Shown piece by piece: positions 1 through 6,241 of a DNA stretch of 8,425 bases. The stretch covers positions 1-8,425 of the forward strand of contig CAMGAL010000083.1 of the NCBI GenBank assembly GCA_946007445.1, written 5' to 3'. Under the pieces are notes generated by a model. It was not told where the DNA came from. It saw only the letters and a list, made by a program, of their open reading frames with translations, and made no database searches. Position 1 is the first letter of the stretch. The number at the start of each line of letters is the position of its first letter. The DNA is from an uncultured Mediterranea sp. (GTDB taxonomy: Bacteria > Bacteroidota > Bacteroidia > Bacteroidales > Bacteroidaceae). The translations under genes and the position numbers were made by a program.

Positions 1-49
1 CGGCCACGCCGATGGTACTGCGCAACAGTGGGAGAGTAGGTAGCCGCCG
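1..49 (+). rRNA. rrf: 5S ribosomal RNA, 3' part only
   Basis: The first bases match the 3' half of a bacterial 5S rRNA. The GATGGTACTG segment is followed by AGTGGGAGAGTAGGT and by a closing GCCGCC arm, which would pair with a GGCGGC-type 5' end lying outside the window. Only roughly the last 49 nucleotides of a molecule of about 110 are present. The exact 3' end is uncertain by a few bases, because a run of seven T (50-56) follows directly and may contribute to termination. Its place before a strong terminator fits the end of a 16S-23S-5S operon, but the other rRNA genes are not in view. Confidence 0.93.
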
Positions 50-61
50 TTTTTTTCTGAT

Positions 62-99
62 GCCTCCGTGTCTTTCAACAGATACGGAGGCTTTTTTTT
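62..99 (+). terminator. Intrinsic terminator of the rRNA operon
   Basis: Bases 62-73 (GCCTCCGTGTCT) pair with 80-91 (AGATACGGAGGC) to form a 12-bp stem with one G-U wobble and a 6-base loop (TTCAAC). Eight consecutive T follow at 92-99. This is a textbook rho-independent terminator about 12 bases after the 5S end. Together with the T7 run at 50-56 it would separate rRNA transcription from the lipoprotein gene downstream. Confidence 0.93.
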
Positions 100-126
100 A
101 TGCCCAAAAGCATAAAAATGCTGAAA

Positions 127-143
127 TTGGTGGCTGTCACCAA
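127..143 (+). promoter_or_regulatory. Putative operator: 17-base inverted repeat
   Basis: TTGGTG (127-132) and CACCAA (138-143) form a perfect 6-bp inverted repeat around GCTGT. It begins 26 bases before the -7 box at 153-160, so its left arm covers the place where a -33 element would lie (the TTGG there is the best candidate). That position suits a repressor site or another DNA-binding dimer. A match of this length can arise by chance, and no regulator is visible nearby, so the role is an inference. Confidence 0.35.
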
Positions 144-160
144 GATAATGCGTATCTTTG
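127..160 (+). promoter_or_regulatory. Bacteroidetes-type promoter of the Cys-rich lipoprotein gene
   Basis: TATCTTTG at 153-160 is an exact match to the Bacteroidetes -7 consensus TAnnTTTG. TTGG at 127-130 is a plausible though weak -33 element, with a 22-base spacer. Transcription would start a few bases after 160, giving an AT-rich leader of about 30 bases before the ATG at 198. The promoter lies downstream of the rRNA terminator, so the gene should be transcribed independently. Confidence 0.7.
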
Positions 161-197
161 CACGTCAAATTATTAACTATTTAAAAGCTATTTGAAA

Positions 198-464
198 ATG
201 AAAACAAAAGTAATGATGGCCGCTTTCGTAGTGGCTTGTGCATTCGCTATGAGTGCGTGTGGTAACAAAAAGGCCGCAGGTGCTGCTGAAGCTACTGACA
301 CGGTAGCTGTGGAGAAGGCTTGCTGTGGTGGTGAGGCTTGTCAGGCTGCTGATTCTTGCGCTGCTTGCCCGGCTGACTCTGCTAAGTGCTGCAAGGACGG
401 AGAGAAGGCTTGCGACAAGAAGTGCGAAAAGGAAGGTGAAAAGAGCTGCTGCGAGAAGAAGTAA
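198..464 (+). CDS. Small cysteine-rich lipoprotein, function unknown
   Basis: This gene encodes an 88-residue protein that I do not recognise as a named family. The ATG at 198 is preferred over the in-frame TTG at 192 because it directly starts a lipoprotein signal peptide: Lys at 2 and 4, a hydrophobic stretch to about residue 18, then MSAC with the lipidated Cys at 21. The mature part is rich in Ala, Lys and Glu. It carries 11 further cysteines (42, 43, 48, 54, 57, 64, 65, 72, 76, 84, 85), including three CC doublets, and ends in EKK. A metal-binding or thiol-buffering role on the periplasmic or surface side of a membrane is an inference from composition only. The codons for EKAC recur with identical bases at 312-323 and 402-413, in frame, which hints at internal duplication. 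It is a single gene between the rRNA terminator and the convergent rarA. Confidence 0.82.
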   Translation: MKTKVMMAAFVVACAFAMSACGNKKAAGAAEATDTVAVEKACCGGEACQAADSCAACPADSAKCCKDGEKACDKKCEKEGEKSCCEKK

Positions 465-500
465 GCCGCTCTGATCTCTCTACACATACCATACATATAA

Positions 501-546
501 CGAAGCCGGAGTATTCCAATCATTGGATTGTGATACTTCGGCTTCG
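501..546. terminator. Long hairpin between convergent genes, likely bidirectional terminator
   Basis: Bases 501-514 pair with 533-546 to form a 14-bp stem (cgaagccggagtat with atacttcggcttcg, one G-U wobble). After a small internal mismatch, an inner 5-bp stem CAATC/GATTG closes on the loop ATTG. The hairpin sits 36 bases after the lipoprotein stop and 6 bases after the rarA stop, which reads from the other strand. The flanks are only moderately T-rich: GCTTGTTTATT for the + strand and TTATATGTAT for the - strand. It is therefore not a classical long-U-tail terminator, but its position and stem strength make a shared terminator the best reading. Confidence 0.75.
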
Positions 547-552
547 GCTTGT

Positions 553-1824
553 TTATTCGAACCGCTTCCCCCAGAGGGCTTCCATTCGTTCCTTGTGCTT
601 TTGCTCGGCACTGTTCTCTTGGGGGTGCCAGATGCGCTGGTTCTGCAGCTCGTCGGGCAGGTATTGTTGACGGACGAAATGTCCGGCATAGTCGTGGGCA
701 TATTTATACTCTTCGCCATATCCTAACTGTTTCATCAGCTTGGTAGGGGCGTTGCGCAGATGGAGCGGTACAGGCAGGTTTCCCGTACGGCGTACCAACT
801 CCAAGGCTTCGTTGATGGCTTTATAGGCTGAGTTGCTTTTGGGACTGGTGGCTAGGTAGATGGTGGTCTCTGCCAACGGTATGCGTCCCTCGGGCCAGCC
901 GACTTTCATCAAGGTCTCAAAGCAGGCGTTGGCCAGCAGCAGGGCGTTGGGATTGGCCAGGCCTATGTCTTCGGAGGCTGAGATGACCAAGCGGCGTGCG
1001 ATGAACGCGGGGTCTTCACCGCCCTCCACCATGCGGGCCAGCCAGTAGATGGCTGCATCGGGGTCGCTGCCACGGATGGACTTGATGTAGGCGGAGATGA
1101 TGTCGTAGTGCATCTCCCCATCCTTGTCGTACGCCAACGGATTCTGCTGGAGTCGCTCGCTGACTAGGGCATCGGTGATGACAATGGGTCGGTCGGCCGG
1201 CTCAGCCTCTACGACCAGTTCGAGGATGTTCAGTAGCTTGCGGGCATCGCCACCACTATAGCGTAGCATGGCGGTGGTCTCCTTCAGTTCGATGGAGCGT
1301 TCACGCAGGTAGGCATCGGTGGACAAGGCGCGTTTCAGCAGTTCCAGCAGGTCGTCTTTCTCCAAGGACTTCAATACATAGAGCTGGCAGCGGGAGAGGA
1401 GCGGGCGTATCACTTCGAACGAGGGATTCTCTGTCGTGGCACCTATCAAGGTGACGGTGCCTTGCTCCACTGCTCCCAAAAGTGAGTCTTGCTGCGACTT
1501 GCTGAAGCGGTGTATTTCGTCAATGAACAGGATGGGGCTGTTGGAGGAGAAGAAGCGGTTGGACTTGGCACGCTCGATGACATCGCGCACATCTTTGACG
1601 CCACTTGTCACCGCACTGAGTGTATAAAAGGGGGTCTCCAATTTGTGGGCGATGATTTGTGCCAGGGTGGTCTTTCCGACTCCGGGAGGTCCCCAGAGGA
1701 TGAAGGAGGAGATGCGTCCGGCTTCAATCATCTGGCGCAAGACTGCTCCCGGTCCCACGAGGTGCTTCTGTCCTATGTAGTCGTCCAATGTCTGCGGACG
1801 GAGTCGTTCGGCTAAAGGTTGCAT
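553..1824 (-). CDS. rarA: Replication-associated recombination protein A (AAA+ ATPase)
   Basis: This 423-residue protein matches the full length of RarA/MgsA, a clamp-loader-like AAA+ ATPase. The family acts at stalled or damaged replication forks, binding SSB and DNA ends. Visible motifs, in order: Walker A GPPGVGKT (45-52), Walker B LFIDEIHR with Asp102-Glu103, sensor 1 GATTENPSFE (128-137), an arginine finger in LLSRC (Arg145), and sensor 2 GGDAR (191-195). The C-terminal oligomerisation domain follows, with the family signature SASEDIGLANP (282-292) and a late segment NAPTKLMKQLGYG (358-370). The ATG at 1824 is preceded by a strong Shine-Dalgarno sequence. It lies 13 bases downstream of the DUF5686 gene, so the two are probably cotranscribed although their functions seem unrelated. 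A hairpin follows the stop. All key residues are intact. Confidence 0.97.
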   Translation of the reverse strand: MQPLAERLRPQTLDDYIGQKHLVGPGAVLRQMIEAGRISSFILWGPPGVGKTTLAQIIAHKLETPFYTLSAVTSGVKDVRDVIERAKSNRFFSSNSPILFIDEIHRFSKSQQDSLLGAVEQGTVTLIGATTENPSFEVIRPLLSRCQLYVLKSLEKDDLLELLKRALSTDAYLRERSIELKETTAMLRYSGGDARKLLNILELVVEAEPADRPIVITDALVSERLQQNPLAYDKDGEMHYDIISAYIKSIRGSDPDAAIYWLARMVEGGEDPAFIARRLVISASEDIGLANPNALLLANACFETLMKVGWPEGRIPLAETTIYLATSPKSNSAYKAINEALELVRRTGNLPVPLHLRNAPTKLMKQLGYGEEYKYAHDYAGHFVRQQYLPDELQNQRIWHPQENSAEQKHKERMEALWGKRFE

Positions 1825-1828
1825 GGCT

Positions 1829-1837
1829 CTTCCTCCC
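1829..1837 (-). promoter_or_regulatory. Strong Shine-Dalgarno site of rarA
   Basis: On the minus strand GGGAGGAAG occupies 1837-1829, ending 4 bases before the rarA ATG. The GGAGG core ends 7 bases before it, which is classical spacing. The site fills most of the 13-base gap after the TAA of the upstream gene. It supports the start at 1824. It is notable because most genes of Bacteroidetes, including the others in this window, lack such a sequence. Confidence 0.7.
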
Positions 1838-4417
1838 TTAGAATATCATCAGAATCATAAAACGTATGCCACCCTTCTTGGTGTTGGGTAAGTCCGTGTA
1901 GGTCAGTCGGCGCACATACTCAATGTGCAGCAGCTTGAAGATGTTGTAGATACCGACACTGGCCTCCACGTAGGGTGTGCTGTCCATCACATAGCTGGTG
2001 GGCAGTCCGTTGCGTGTGGGGAAGAGGAAGAGCTCCGCGTTGTTGCTCTTGTAGGGATTGTTCTTGTCGGTCAGGGTGCCCCACAGACCACGCACGCGGA
2101 AGGTCTCGCGCCACTTCATCTTCTTCAGCAAGGGGATGCGGTTGAACAGCTTGCCGTTCATGTCGTAGGTCAGGGCCAATGAGGCATAGCGATCGTTAAG
2201 AAACTCCATGTTGTTGATGAGGGAGAATGACTCGTTGTGCTGGGTGATGTAGGAGAGGTTGGCCATGGGCAGGTTGAGCAAGGGGAACGGAACGGTATTC
2301 CATTGCGCACCGGCACGGGCCGTGACATCCAGTTTGCCCCAAGAACCCATCCAGAAGCGCTTGCGGATGCTGGCTTCGGTGAGGTTGAAGTTATACTCGC
2401 CTCCCAGCACGCCTTTCAAACCGATGGTGTGCGACAGGGAGAAGATGGGGGCGTCGAACGACACGGGCACACGACGCTGCTTGGTGTTGACAAAACATTC
2501 GCCGGGAGCGTAACGGATGGTGGCGGTCAGTTCGGTGGTGGTGATGTCGCGCACGAAGCTGTTTTTTCCTTCGGTCCACTCGCCGAGGGTGGGGCCGTCG
2601 TTGCGCCAGTATTGCAAGATGCCGCAAGGCTGGTCGTTGCGATGGCGGGCCATGGCTTTGACGGAGAATCCCGCATTGGTCTCCAGCTCATAGATGATGG
2701 AGGCATCGCGCATGTAGGACATCTGGTCGACTGTGGTCCATTTCCATCCGACAAACATATTATCCTTGTCTGTCTCCAGGTATTTATCCATAGGTGACAT
2801 GACATCATAGGTGTACTTGACGCCGAGATAGTGCTTGGGAAACTCCCATAGCACATAGTCGCGCTTGTTGAACGAATAGGCAGCCTGTCCGGAGTAGAAC
2901 CACTTCTTGTCTTTCGTACCGTAGGCTCCGTAGCCGGTGAAGTTCCAGTGTGGGTCGAAATTACCGGTGGTCATTCCGCTCAGACGGAAACGGGTACCAT
3001 TCACGTAGTTGCTGGTAATCATGGTGTTGATAGGACCTAAGTCCACCTTGCTGGGCTTCTTGGGGTCGCTCAACTCCACGAAGTTCTCAATCAGTGCCTT
3101 GGCTCCGAAAATGACATACTTGAAGCCCGGTATCTGCTCGATGCGATTCATGAAGACATCCATCGAACTCTCTTTCTTGGTGAGCGGCACCTGGCGCACT
3201 TTGGCCCAATACTCATCGCTCTTGGCCAGCATGTTGGCCTCCTTGATGACGCTTCCTTTCAATCGGAAGAGGCGGTTCTCTATCTCTTCGAACTTATAGT
3301 CGCTGTATTTGCTGGTGCGTTCCACCTCCAGGCCCTGGATGCCTTTGGCAAAGTGGAGTTCGACGGTCATGTCATCGTCTGTCAACACCCAGTTGCTGTC
3401 GGGCAACTGCTTGAATTGCTGCACGATGTCCATGTTCTCCACAAAGTTGATACCTGTCTTTTTCGGCAGGTTCATGGTGCATCGCTTCACGGCGTAGGTG
3501 GAGTCTTTCACCACATAGAGGTGGCCGGTAAAGCCAAAGTCCTGGGAGTTTTGGGGCACAAAGGTGAGGTGCACACACTCACGCTTGTCCACCATCAAGG
3601 TGTCCATCAGGTAGAACTTGTAGAAGGAGATGGCATTGCGCCCGATGGGGCTGATGAAATGGTGTTGCAGCAGACGGATTTCGTCATCGTAGATGTTGAT
3701 GTCGGAAAACACATCTGTCAGGATGGTGCCCAACATATCTCCCGTACTAAAAAACTCTTCGATGCCGGTAGAGTTCATTCCTTCGATGATGGTCTTCTGG
3801 CTTTTGGGACTCTTGCGGTAGACGGTACGGCTGGCGGTCTCCTTGATGGAGATGGGCAGAATCATCTTGTTGGTCTTGGGCGAGAGTTCCACCTGATCCT
3901 TGAAGAACGAGAATTTCTTGTAGATGCCCTTCTCCAGCTTCTCCGGCGTGACATCGTTGATGGACATCTTCATCTTCTCGTACTTCTGGTAGGAGTAGTA
4001 GTCGTTCTCTTCGAGTCGGAGTCCTTTCTTGTTCTCGATGACCTTCTTCATGAACTCCACGGCGGGATTGTTCTTGCGTGAGTATTTCTCTTTTTGCTGC
4101 TTGACGACCACTTCGGTGAGCATGATGTCGTCTGACACGAGCAGGACGTTGATGACCTTGGTGCCAGGCTTGAACTTCACCCGCTTGGTGCGATAGCCCA
4201 CGGCCGAGTAGGTCAGTTCGTACCAGCCGGTGCGGGTCTCCACTTCGTACTCGCCGTTGGCGTTGGAGATGGTGCCCACGCCTTTCCCTTCATACTGTAC
4301 GGTGATGTACATCAGGGGTTCGCGGGTGATGGAGTCGGTGATGACACCTCGGATTTGGGCCTGCAATCCGATGAGTGCCCAGAGTAAGCAGAGGGTAGTG
4401 AGAATGTATCTTTTCAT
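1838..4417 (-). CDS. DUF5686 / carboxypeptidase-regulatory-like outer-membrane protein
   Basis: This is an 859-residue envelope protein. A signal peptide spans residues 1-20 (probable cleavage LQA|Q). Next is a carboxypeptidase D regulatory-like beta-sandwich domain at about 21-96, with the typical start RGVITDSITREPL and the later SNANGEYEV and YSAVGYRT. The stretch YSRKNNPAVEFMKKVIENK (112-130) is typical of the DUF5686 family of Bacteroidetes. The remainder is rich in alternating aromatic and polar residues, as in outer-membrane beta-strands, and ends in Phe859, the usual last residue of outer-membrane barrels. There is no TonB box or SusC plug, so it is not a classical TonB-dependent receptor. 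The substrate and role are unknown. It lies 41 bases downstream of the epimerase-like gene with no good promoter between them, and 13 bases before rarA, suggesting a three-gene transcript. The ATG at 4417 gives a clean signal peptide. Confidence 0.88.
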   Translation of the reverse strand: MKRYILTTLCLLWALIGLQAQIRGVITDSITREPLMYITVQYEGKGVGTISNANGEYEVETRTGWYELTYSAVGYRTKRVKFKPGTKVINVLLVSDDIMLTEVVVKQQKEKYSRKNNPAVEFMKKVIENKKGLRLEENDYYSYQKYEKMKMSINDVTPEKLEKGIYKKFSFFKDQVELSPKTNKMILPISIKETASRTVYRKSPKSQKTIIEGMNSTGIEEFFSTGDMLGTILTDVFSDINIYDDEIRLLQHHFISPIGRNAISFYKFYLMDTLMVDKRECVHLTFVPQNSQDFGFTGHLYVVKDSTYAVKRCTMNLPKKTGINFVENMDIVQQFKQLPDSNWVLTDDDMTVELHFAKGIQGLEVERTSKYSDYKFEEIENRLFRLKGSVIKEANMLAKSDEYWAKVRQVPLTKKESSMDVFMNRIEQIPGFKYVIFGAKALIENFVELSDPKKPSKVDLGPINTMITSNYVNGTRFRLSGMTTGNFDPHWNFTGYGAYGTKDKKWFYSGQAAYSFNKRDYVLWEFPKHYLGVKYTYDVMSPMDKYLETDKDNMFVGWKWTTVDQMSYMRDASIIYELETNAGFSVKAMARHRNDQPCGILQYWRNDGPTLGEWTEGKNSFVRDITTTELTATIRYAPGECFVNTKQRRVPVSFDAPIFSLSHTIGLKGVLGGEYNFNLTEASIRKRFWMGSWGKLDVTARAGAQWNTVPFPLLNLPMANLSYITQHNESFSLINNMEFLNDRYASLALTYDMNGKLFNRIPLLKKMKWRETFRVRGLWGTLTDKNNPYKSNNAELFLFPTRNGLPTSYVMDSTPYVEASVGIYNIFKLLHIEYVRRLTYTDLPNTKKGGIRFMILMIF

Positions 4418-4458
4418 TTAGCAGTCTGTTTCGTTGTATAGGAATGTCATAGAGTGAT

Positions 4459-5544
4459 TTAGTGATGAAGGAGTACCTGCACGATGCGTTCGGCGGTGCG
4501 TCCGTCCCAGCGGTCGGGTAGGGTGGCATGTTTCCACTCGCCGTGCAAGAGGCGTTCGAGGGCAGCTGATAGGGCAAACGAGTTTTCGCCCACCAGTTCG
4601 TTCGTGCCGATGCGCCAGGTCTCGGGATGTTCGGCATAGGTGTTGAGGGTGATGCAGGGCACATCGAGGAAGGTGGCTTCTTCGGCAATGTTGCCCGAGT
4701 CCGTCACGATGCCTTTGGCCTGATTGACCAGGAAGCCGAAGTGCAGATAGCTCTGCGGTGGCAGCATGTGGAGGTTGGGGGCGGTGATTTCGGTCGCTTC
4801 GATGGCTTGCTGCACATAGGGATGCAGGGGGGCGACAATGGGCATCCCTTCGGGCCGCCTGATGATGGTCTGCTCGTGCGACTGGATCACCATCCGTCGA
4901 TCGAGCAGGCCGCGGCGGAGGAGTCTGAAGAGCAGGTAGTTGCCCTTGCGCAGGCCCAGCGACGAGAACCAGAGCGGCTGGGTGAGCCGGTGGCGGTTGT
5001 AGCGGGTGGTGTCGATGAGGATGTTGCCCACATAGTGGATGTAGTCGGGTATCATGCCCTCTTGGTTGAGATTGCGGTTGGCCACCATGCCGGCGGTGAA
5101 GAGGTAGTCGGAGATGGCGTCCACGATGGTGCGGTTCACCTCGCGGGGCATGTTCATGTCAAACGAGCGCGTGCCGGCAATGACGTGTGCCACCTTCAGC
5201 CCCCGCTTCTTGGCCACGATGGCGCAACTCATAGAGGCTGTCATGTCGTCCACCACCAGCACCACTTGGGCCGGATGCTCATCCAGCTCCTTCTCGAAAG
5301 CCAGCATGATGTCGGCTGCCACCTGCGAGTAGCTCACGCCCCTCACGCCGAGGAAGGAGTGCGGGCGAGGCATATCAAGGTCGGAAAAGAGCGATGCATC
5401 CAGGCTCTCATCGTCCTCAGGACCGGTATAGACAATACGGTAGGATATGTTTTTTCCTGCTTGACGGGCAGCATCGATAGCCCTGCATAGCGGAGCAATT
5501 TTCATGAAGTTGGGGCGTGCGCCCGAGACAATTGTTACTTTCAT
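4459..5544 (-). CDS. UDP-GlcNAc 2-epimerase-like protein with altered active-site residues
   Basis: This 361-residue protein has the GT-B fold signatures of the non-hydrolysing UDP-N-acetylglucosamine 2-epimerase (WecB) family: GARPNFMKIAPL (8-19), VVLVVDDMTAS (94-104), VAHVIAGTRSFD (118-129), MPREVNR (132-138), ISDYLFT (144-150), YVGNILIDT (171-179), LHP (240-242) and TDSGNIAEEATFLDVPC (281-297). WecB converts UDP-GlcNAc to UDP-ManNAc for surface polysaccharides. Several catalytic positions differ, however. HVEAG has become HVIAG (Ile122). The HRxEN motif reads LRRGL (209-213), losing the catalytic His. SGG is SGN, and TERPET is AEHPET. The Asp of the GDT motif is kept (Asp100). The ATG at 5544 is chosen because it begins the family N-terminus (MKVTIVSGARPNF). 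The in-frame GTG at 5571 overlaps the -7 box. It is first in the minus-strand cluster. Native activity is doubtful, and it may act on another nucleotide sugar or serve a non-catalytic role. Confidence 0.85.
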   Translation of the reverse strand: MKVTIVSGARPNFMKIAPLCRAIDAARQAGKNISYRIVYTGPEDDESLDASLFSDLDMPRPHSFLGVRGVSYSQVAADIMLAFEKELDEHPAQVVLVVDDMTASMSCAIVAKKRGLKVAHVIAGTRSFDMNMPREVNRTIVDAISDYLFTAGMVANRNLNQEGMIPDYIHYVGNILIDTTRYNRHRLTQPLWFSSLGLRKGNYLLFRLLRRGLLDRRMVIQSHEQTIIRRPEGMPIVAPLHPYVQQAIEATEITAPNLHMLPPQSYLHFGFLVNQAKGIVTDSGNIAEEATFLDVPCITLNTYAEHPETWRIGTNELVGENSFALSAALERLLHGEWKHATLPDRWDGRTAERIVQVLLHH

Positions 5545-5570
5545 TCTTTCAAATTCTGAAAAACATGTCA

Positions 5571-5578
5571 CAAAAATA
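5571..5578 (-). promoter_or_regulatory. -7 box of the epimerase-like / DUF5686 / rarA cluster
   Basis: The minus strand reads TATTTTTG at 5578-5571, an exact match to TAnnTTTG, 26 bases before the ATG at 5544. No convincing TTTG-like -33 element is seen at the usual distance. Transcription from here would exclude the GTG at 5571 as a start, supporting the ATG at 5544. Confidence 0.6.
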
Positions 5579-5601
5579 CGCTTTCCTACGGAATTATTTT
5601 G

Positions 5602-5609
5602 TTACTTTG
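5602..5609 (+). promoter_or_regulatory. -7 box of the TRIC-mnmA-protease operon
   Basis: TTACTTTG at 5602-5609 differs from TAnnTTTG at one position (T for A at the second base) and lies 20 bases before the ATG at 5630. A -33 element is not evident. It lies in the same 85-base gap as the divergent minus-strand box at 5571-5578, so the two polymerase sites would be close enough to influence each other. Confidence 0.5.
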
Positions 5610-5629
5610 CCGATAAAAAACATTATTCT

Positions 5630-6241
5630 ATGCCAACATTTGTGCAAATACTCGATTTTATAGGCACTTTCGCCTTCGCCATCAGTGGAATCCGACTGGC
5701 ATCAGCCAAGCGTTTCGATTGGTTTGGGGCCTATGTGGTAGGCTTTGTCACCGCCATCGGAGGCGGCACCATCCGCGACTTGCTGCTCGATGTCACGCCC
5801 GGCTGGATGACCGACCCCATCTACCTCATCTGTACCGGTTTGGCACTGGGTTGGGTCATCCTGTTTGGCAAATACTTGATTCACCTGAACAACACCTTCT
5901 TCATCTTCGACAGCATCGGCCTGGCCCTGTTTACGGTGGTCGGCGTGGGCAAGAGCCTTTCCCTGGGCTATCCCTTCTGGGTGGCCATCATCATGGGCAG
6001 TTTCACCGGAGCGGCAGGCGGTGTCATCCGCGATGTGTTCATCAATGAGATTCCGCTCATCTTCCGCAAGGAGATTTATGCTATGGCTTGTGTCGTAGGT
6101 GGTGCGGTCTATTGGTTCTGCGACATCACGGGTATGGAGTCCTACGGTTGCCAGATTGTGTCGGGCATGACCGTATTCGTCGTGCGTATCCTGGCGGTGA
6201 AGTACAAAGTGACATTGCCCATCTTGAAAGGACATGAGTAA
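5630..6241 (+). CDS. TRIC/UPF0126 family small membrane channel
   Basis: This 203-residue integral membrane protein consists of two tandem UPF0126 repeats, the prokaryotic TRIC (trimeric intracellular cation) channel family; the Pfam domain is also linked to glycine transport (E. coli YicG). Repeat 1 begins [13 protein letters not shown] (8-20) and includes [13 protein letters not shown] (42-54). Repeat 2 begins [15 protein letters not shown] (91-105) and includes [11 protein letters not shown] (127-137). The paired GG-x-IRD motifs mark the pseudo-twofold pore. About seven hydrophobic segments are visible, and the length is normal for the family. The ATG at 5630 is preferred: the frame stays open upstream, but that extension would run across the promoter and into the divergent gene. 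The stop overlaps the mnmA start by 8 bases, so translation of the two is probably coupled. The transported ion or solute cannot be told from sequence. Confidence 0.92.
   Translation: MPTFVQILDFIGTFAFAISGIRLASAKRFDWFGAYVVGFVTAIGGGTIRDLLLDVTPGWMTDPIYLICTGLALGWVILFGKYLIHLNNTFFIFDSIGLALFTVVGVGKSLSLGYPFWVAIIMGSFTGAAGGVIRDVFINEIPLIFRKEIYAMACVVGGAVYWFCDITGMESYGCQIVSGMTVFVVRILAVKYKVTLPILKGHE

Noticed and set aside
109..122. Small inverted repeat AGCAT-AAAA-ATGCT before the lipoprotein promoter
   Set aside because: Five AT-rich base pairs with a 4-base loop are expected by chance, and the repeat is upstream of the promoter with no T tract.
192..197. TTG at 192 as the start of the Cys-rich lipoprotein
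   Set aside because: It adds only two residues, while the ATG at 198 begins a good lipoprotein signal peptide and is a stronger start codon.
3353..4081. 242-codon open frame on the + strand opposite the DUF5686 gene
   Set aside because: It is antisense to a well-supported protein, His/Val/Leu-rich in the way typical of shadow frames, with no promoter or recognisable domain. The same holds for the frame at 2237-2797.
4418..4458. A separate promoter before the DUF5686 gene
   Set aside because: No TAnnTTTG-like box is seen on the minus strand in these 41 bases, so cotranscription with the epimerase-like gene is more likely.
4627..5490. 287-codon + strand frame opposite the epimerase-like gene
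   Set aside because: A long antisense frame in GC-rich coding DNA, with skewed His/Gly/Val composition and no motifs.
5545..5571. GTG at 5571 as the start of the epimerase-like gene
   Set aside because: It overlaps an exact TAnnTTTG box, and the added residues do not match the family, whose N-terminus begins at the ATG at 5544.
5504..5629. Upstream extension of the TRIC-family gene to an ATG at 5504
   Set aside because: It would run through the divergent promoter and into the epimerase-like gene, and would put 42 non-family residues before the first transmembrane segment.
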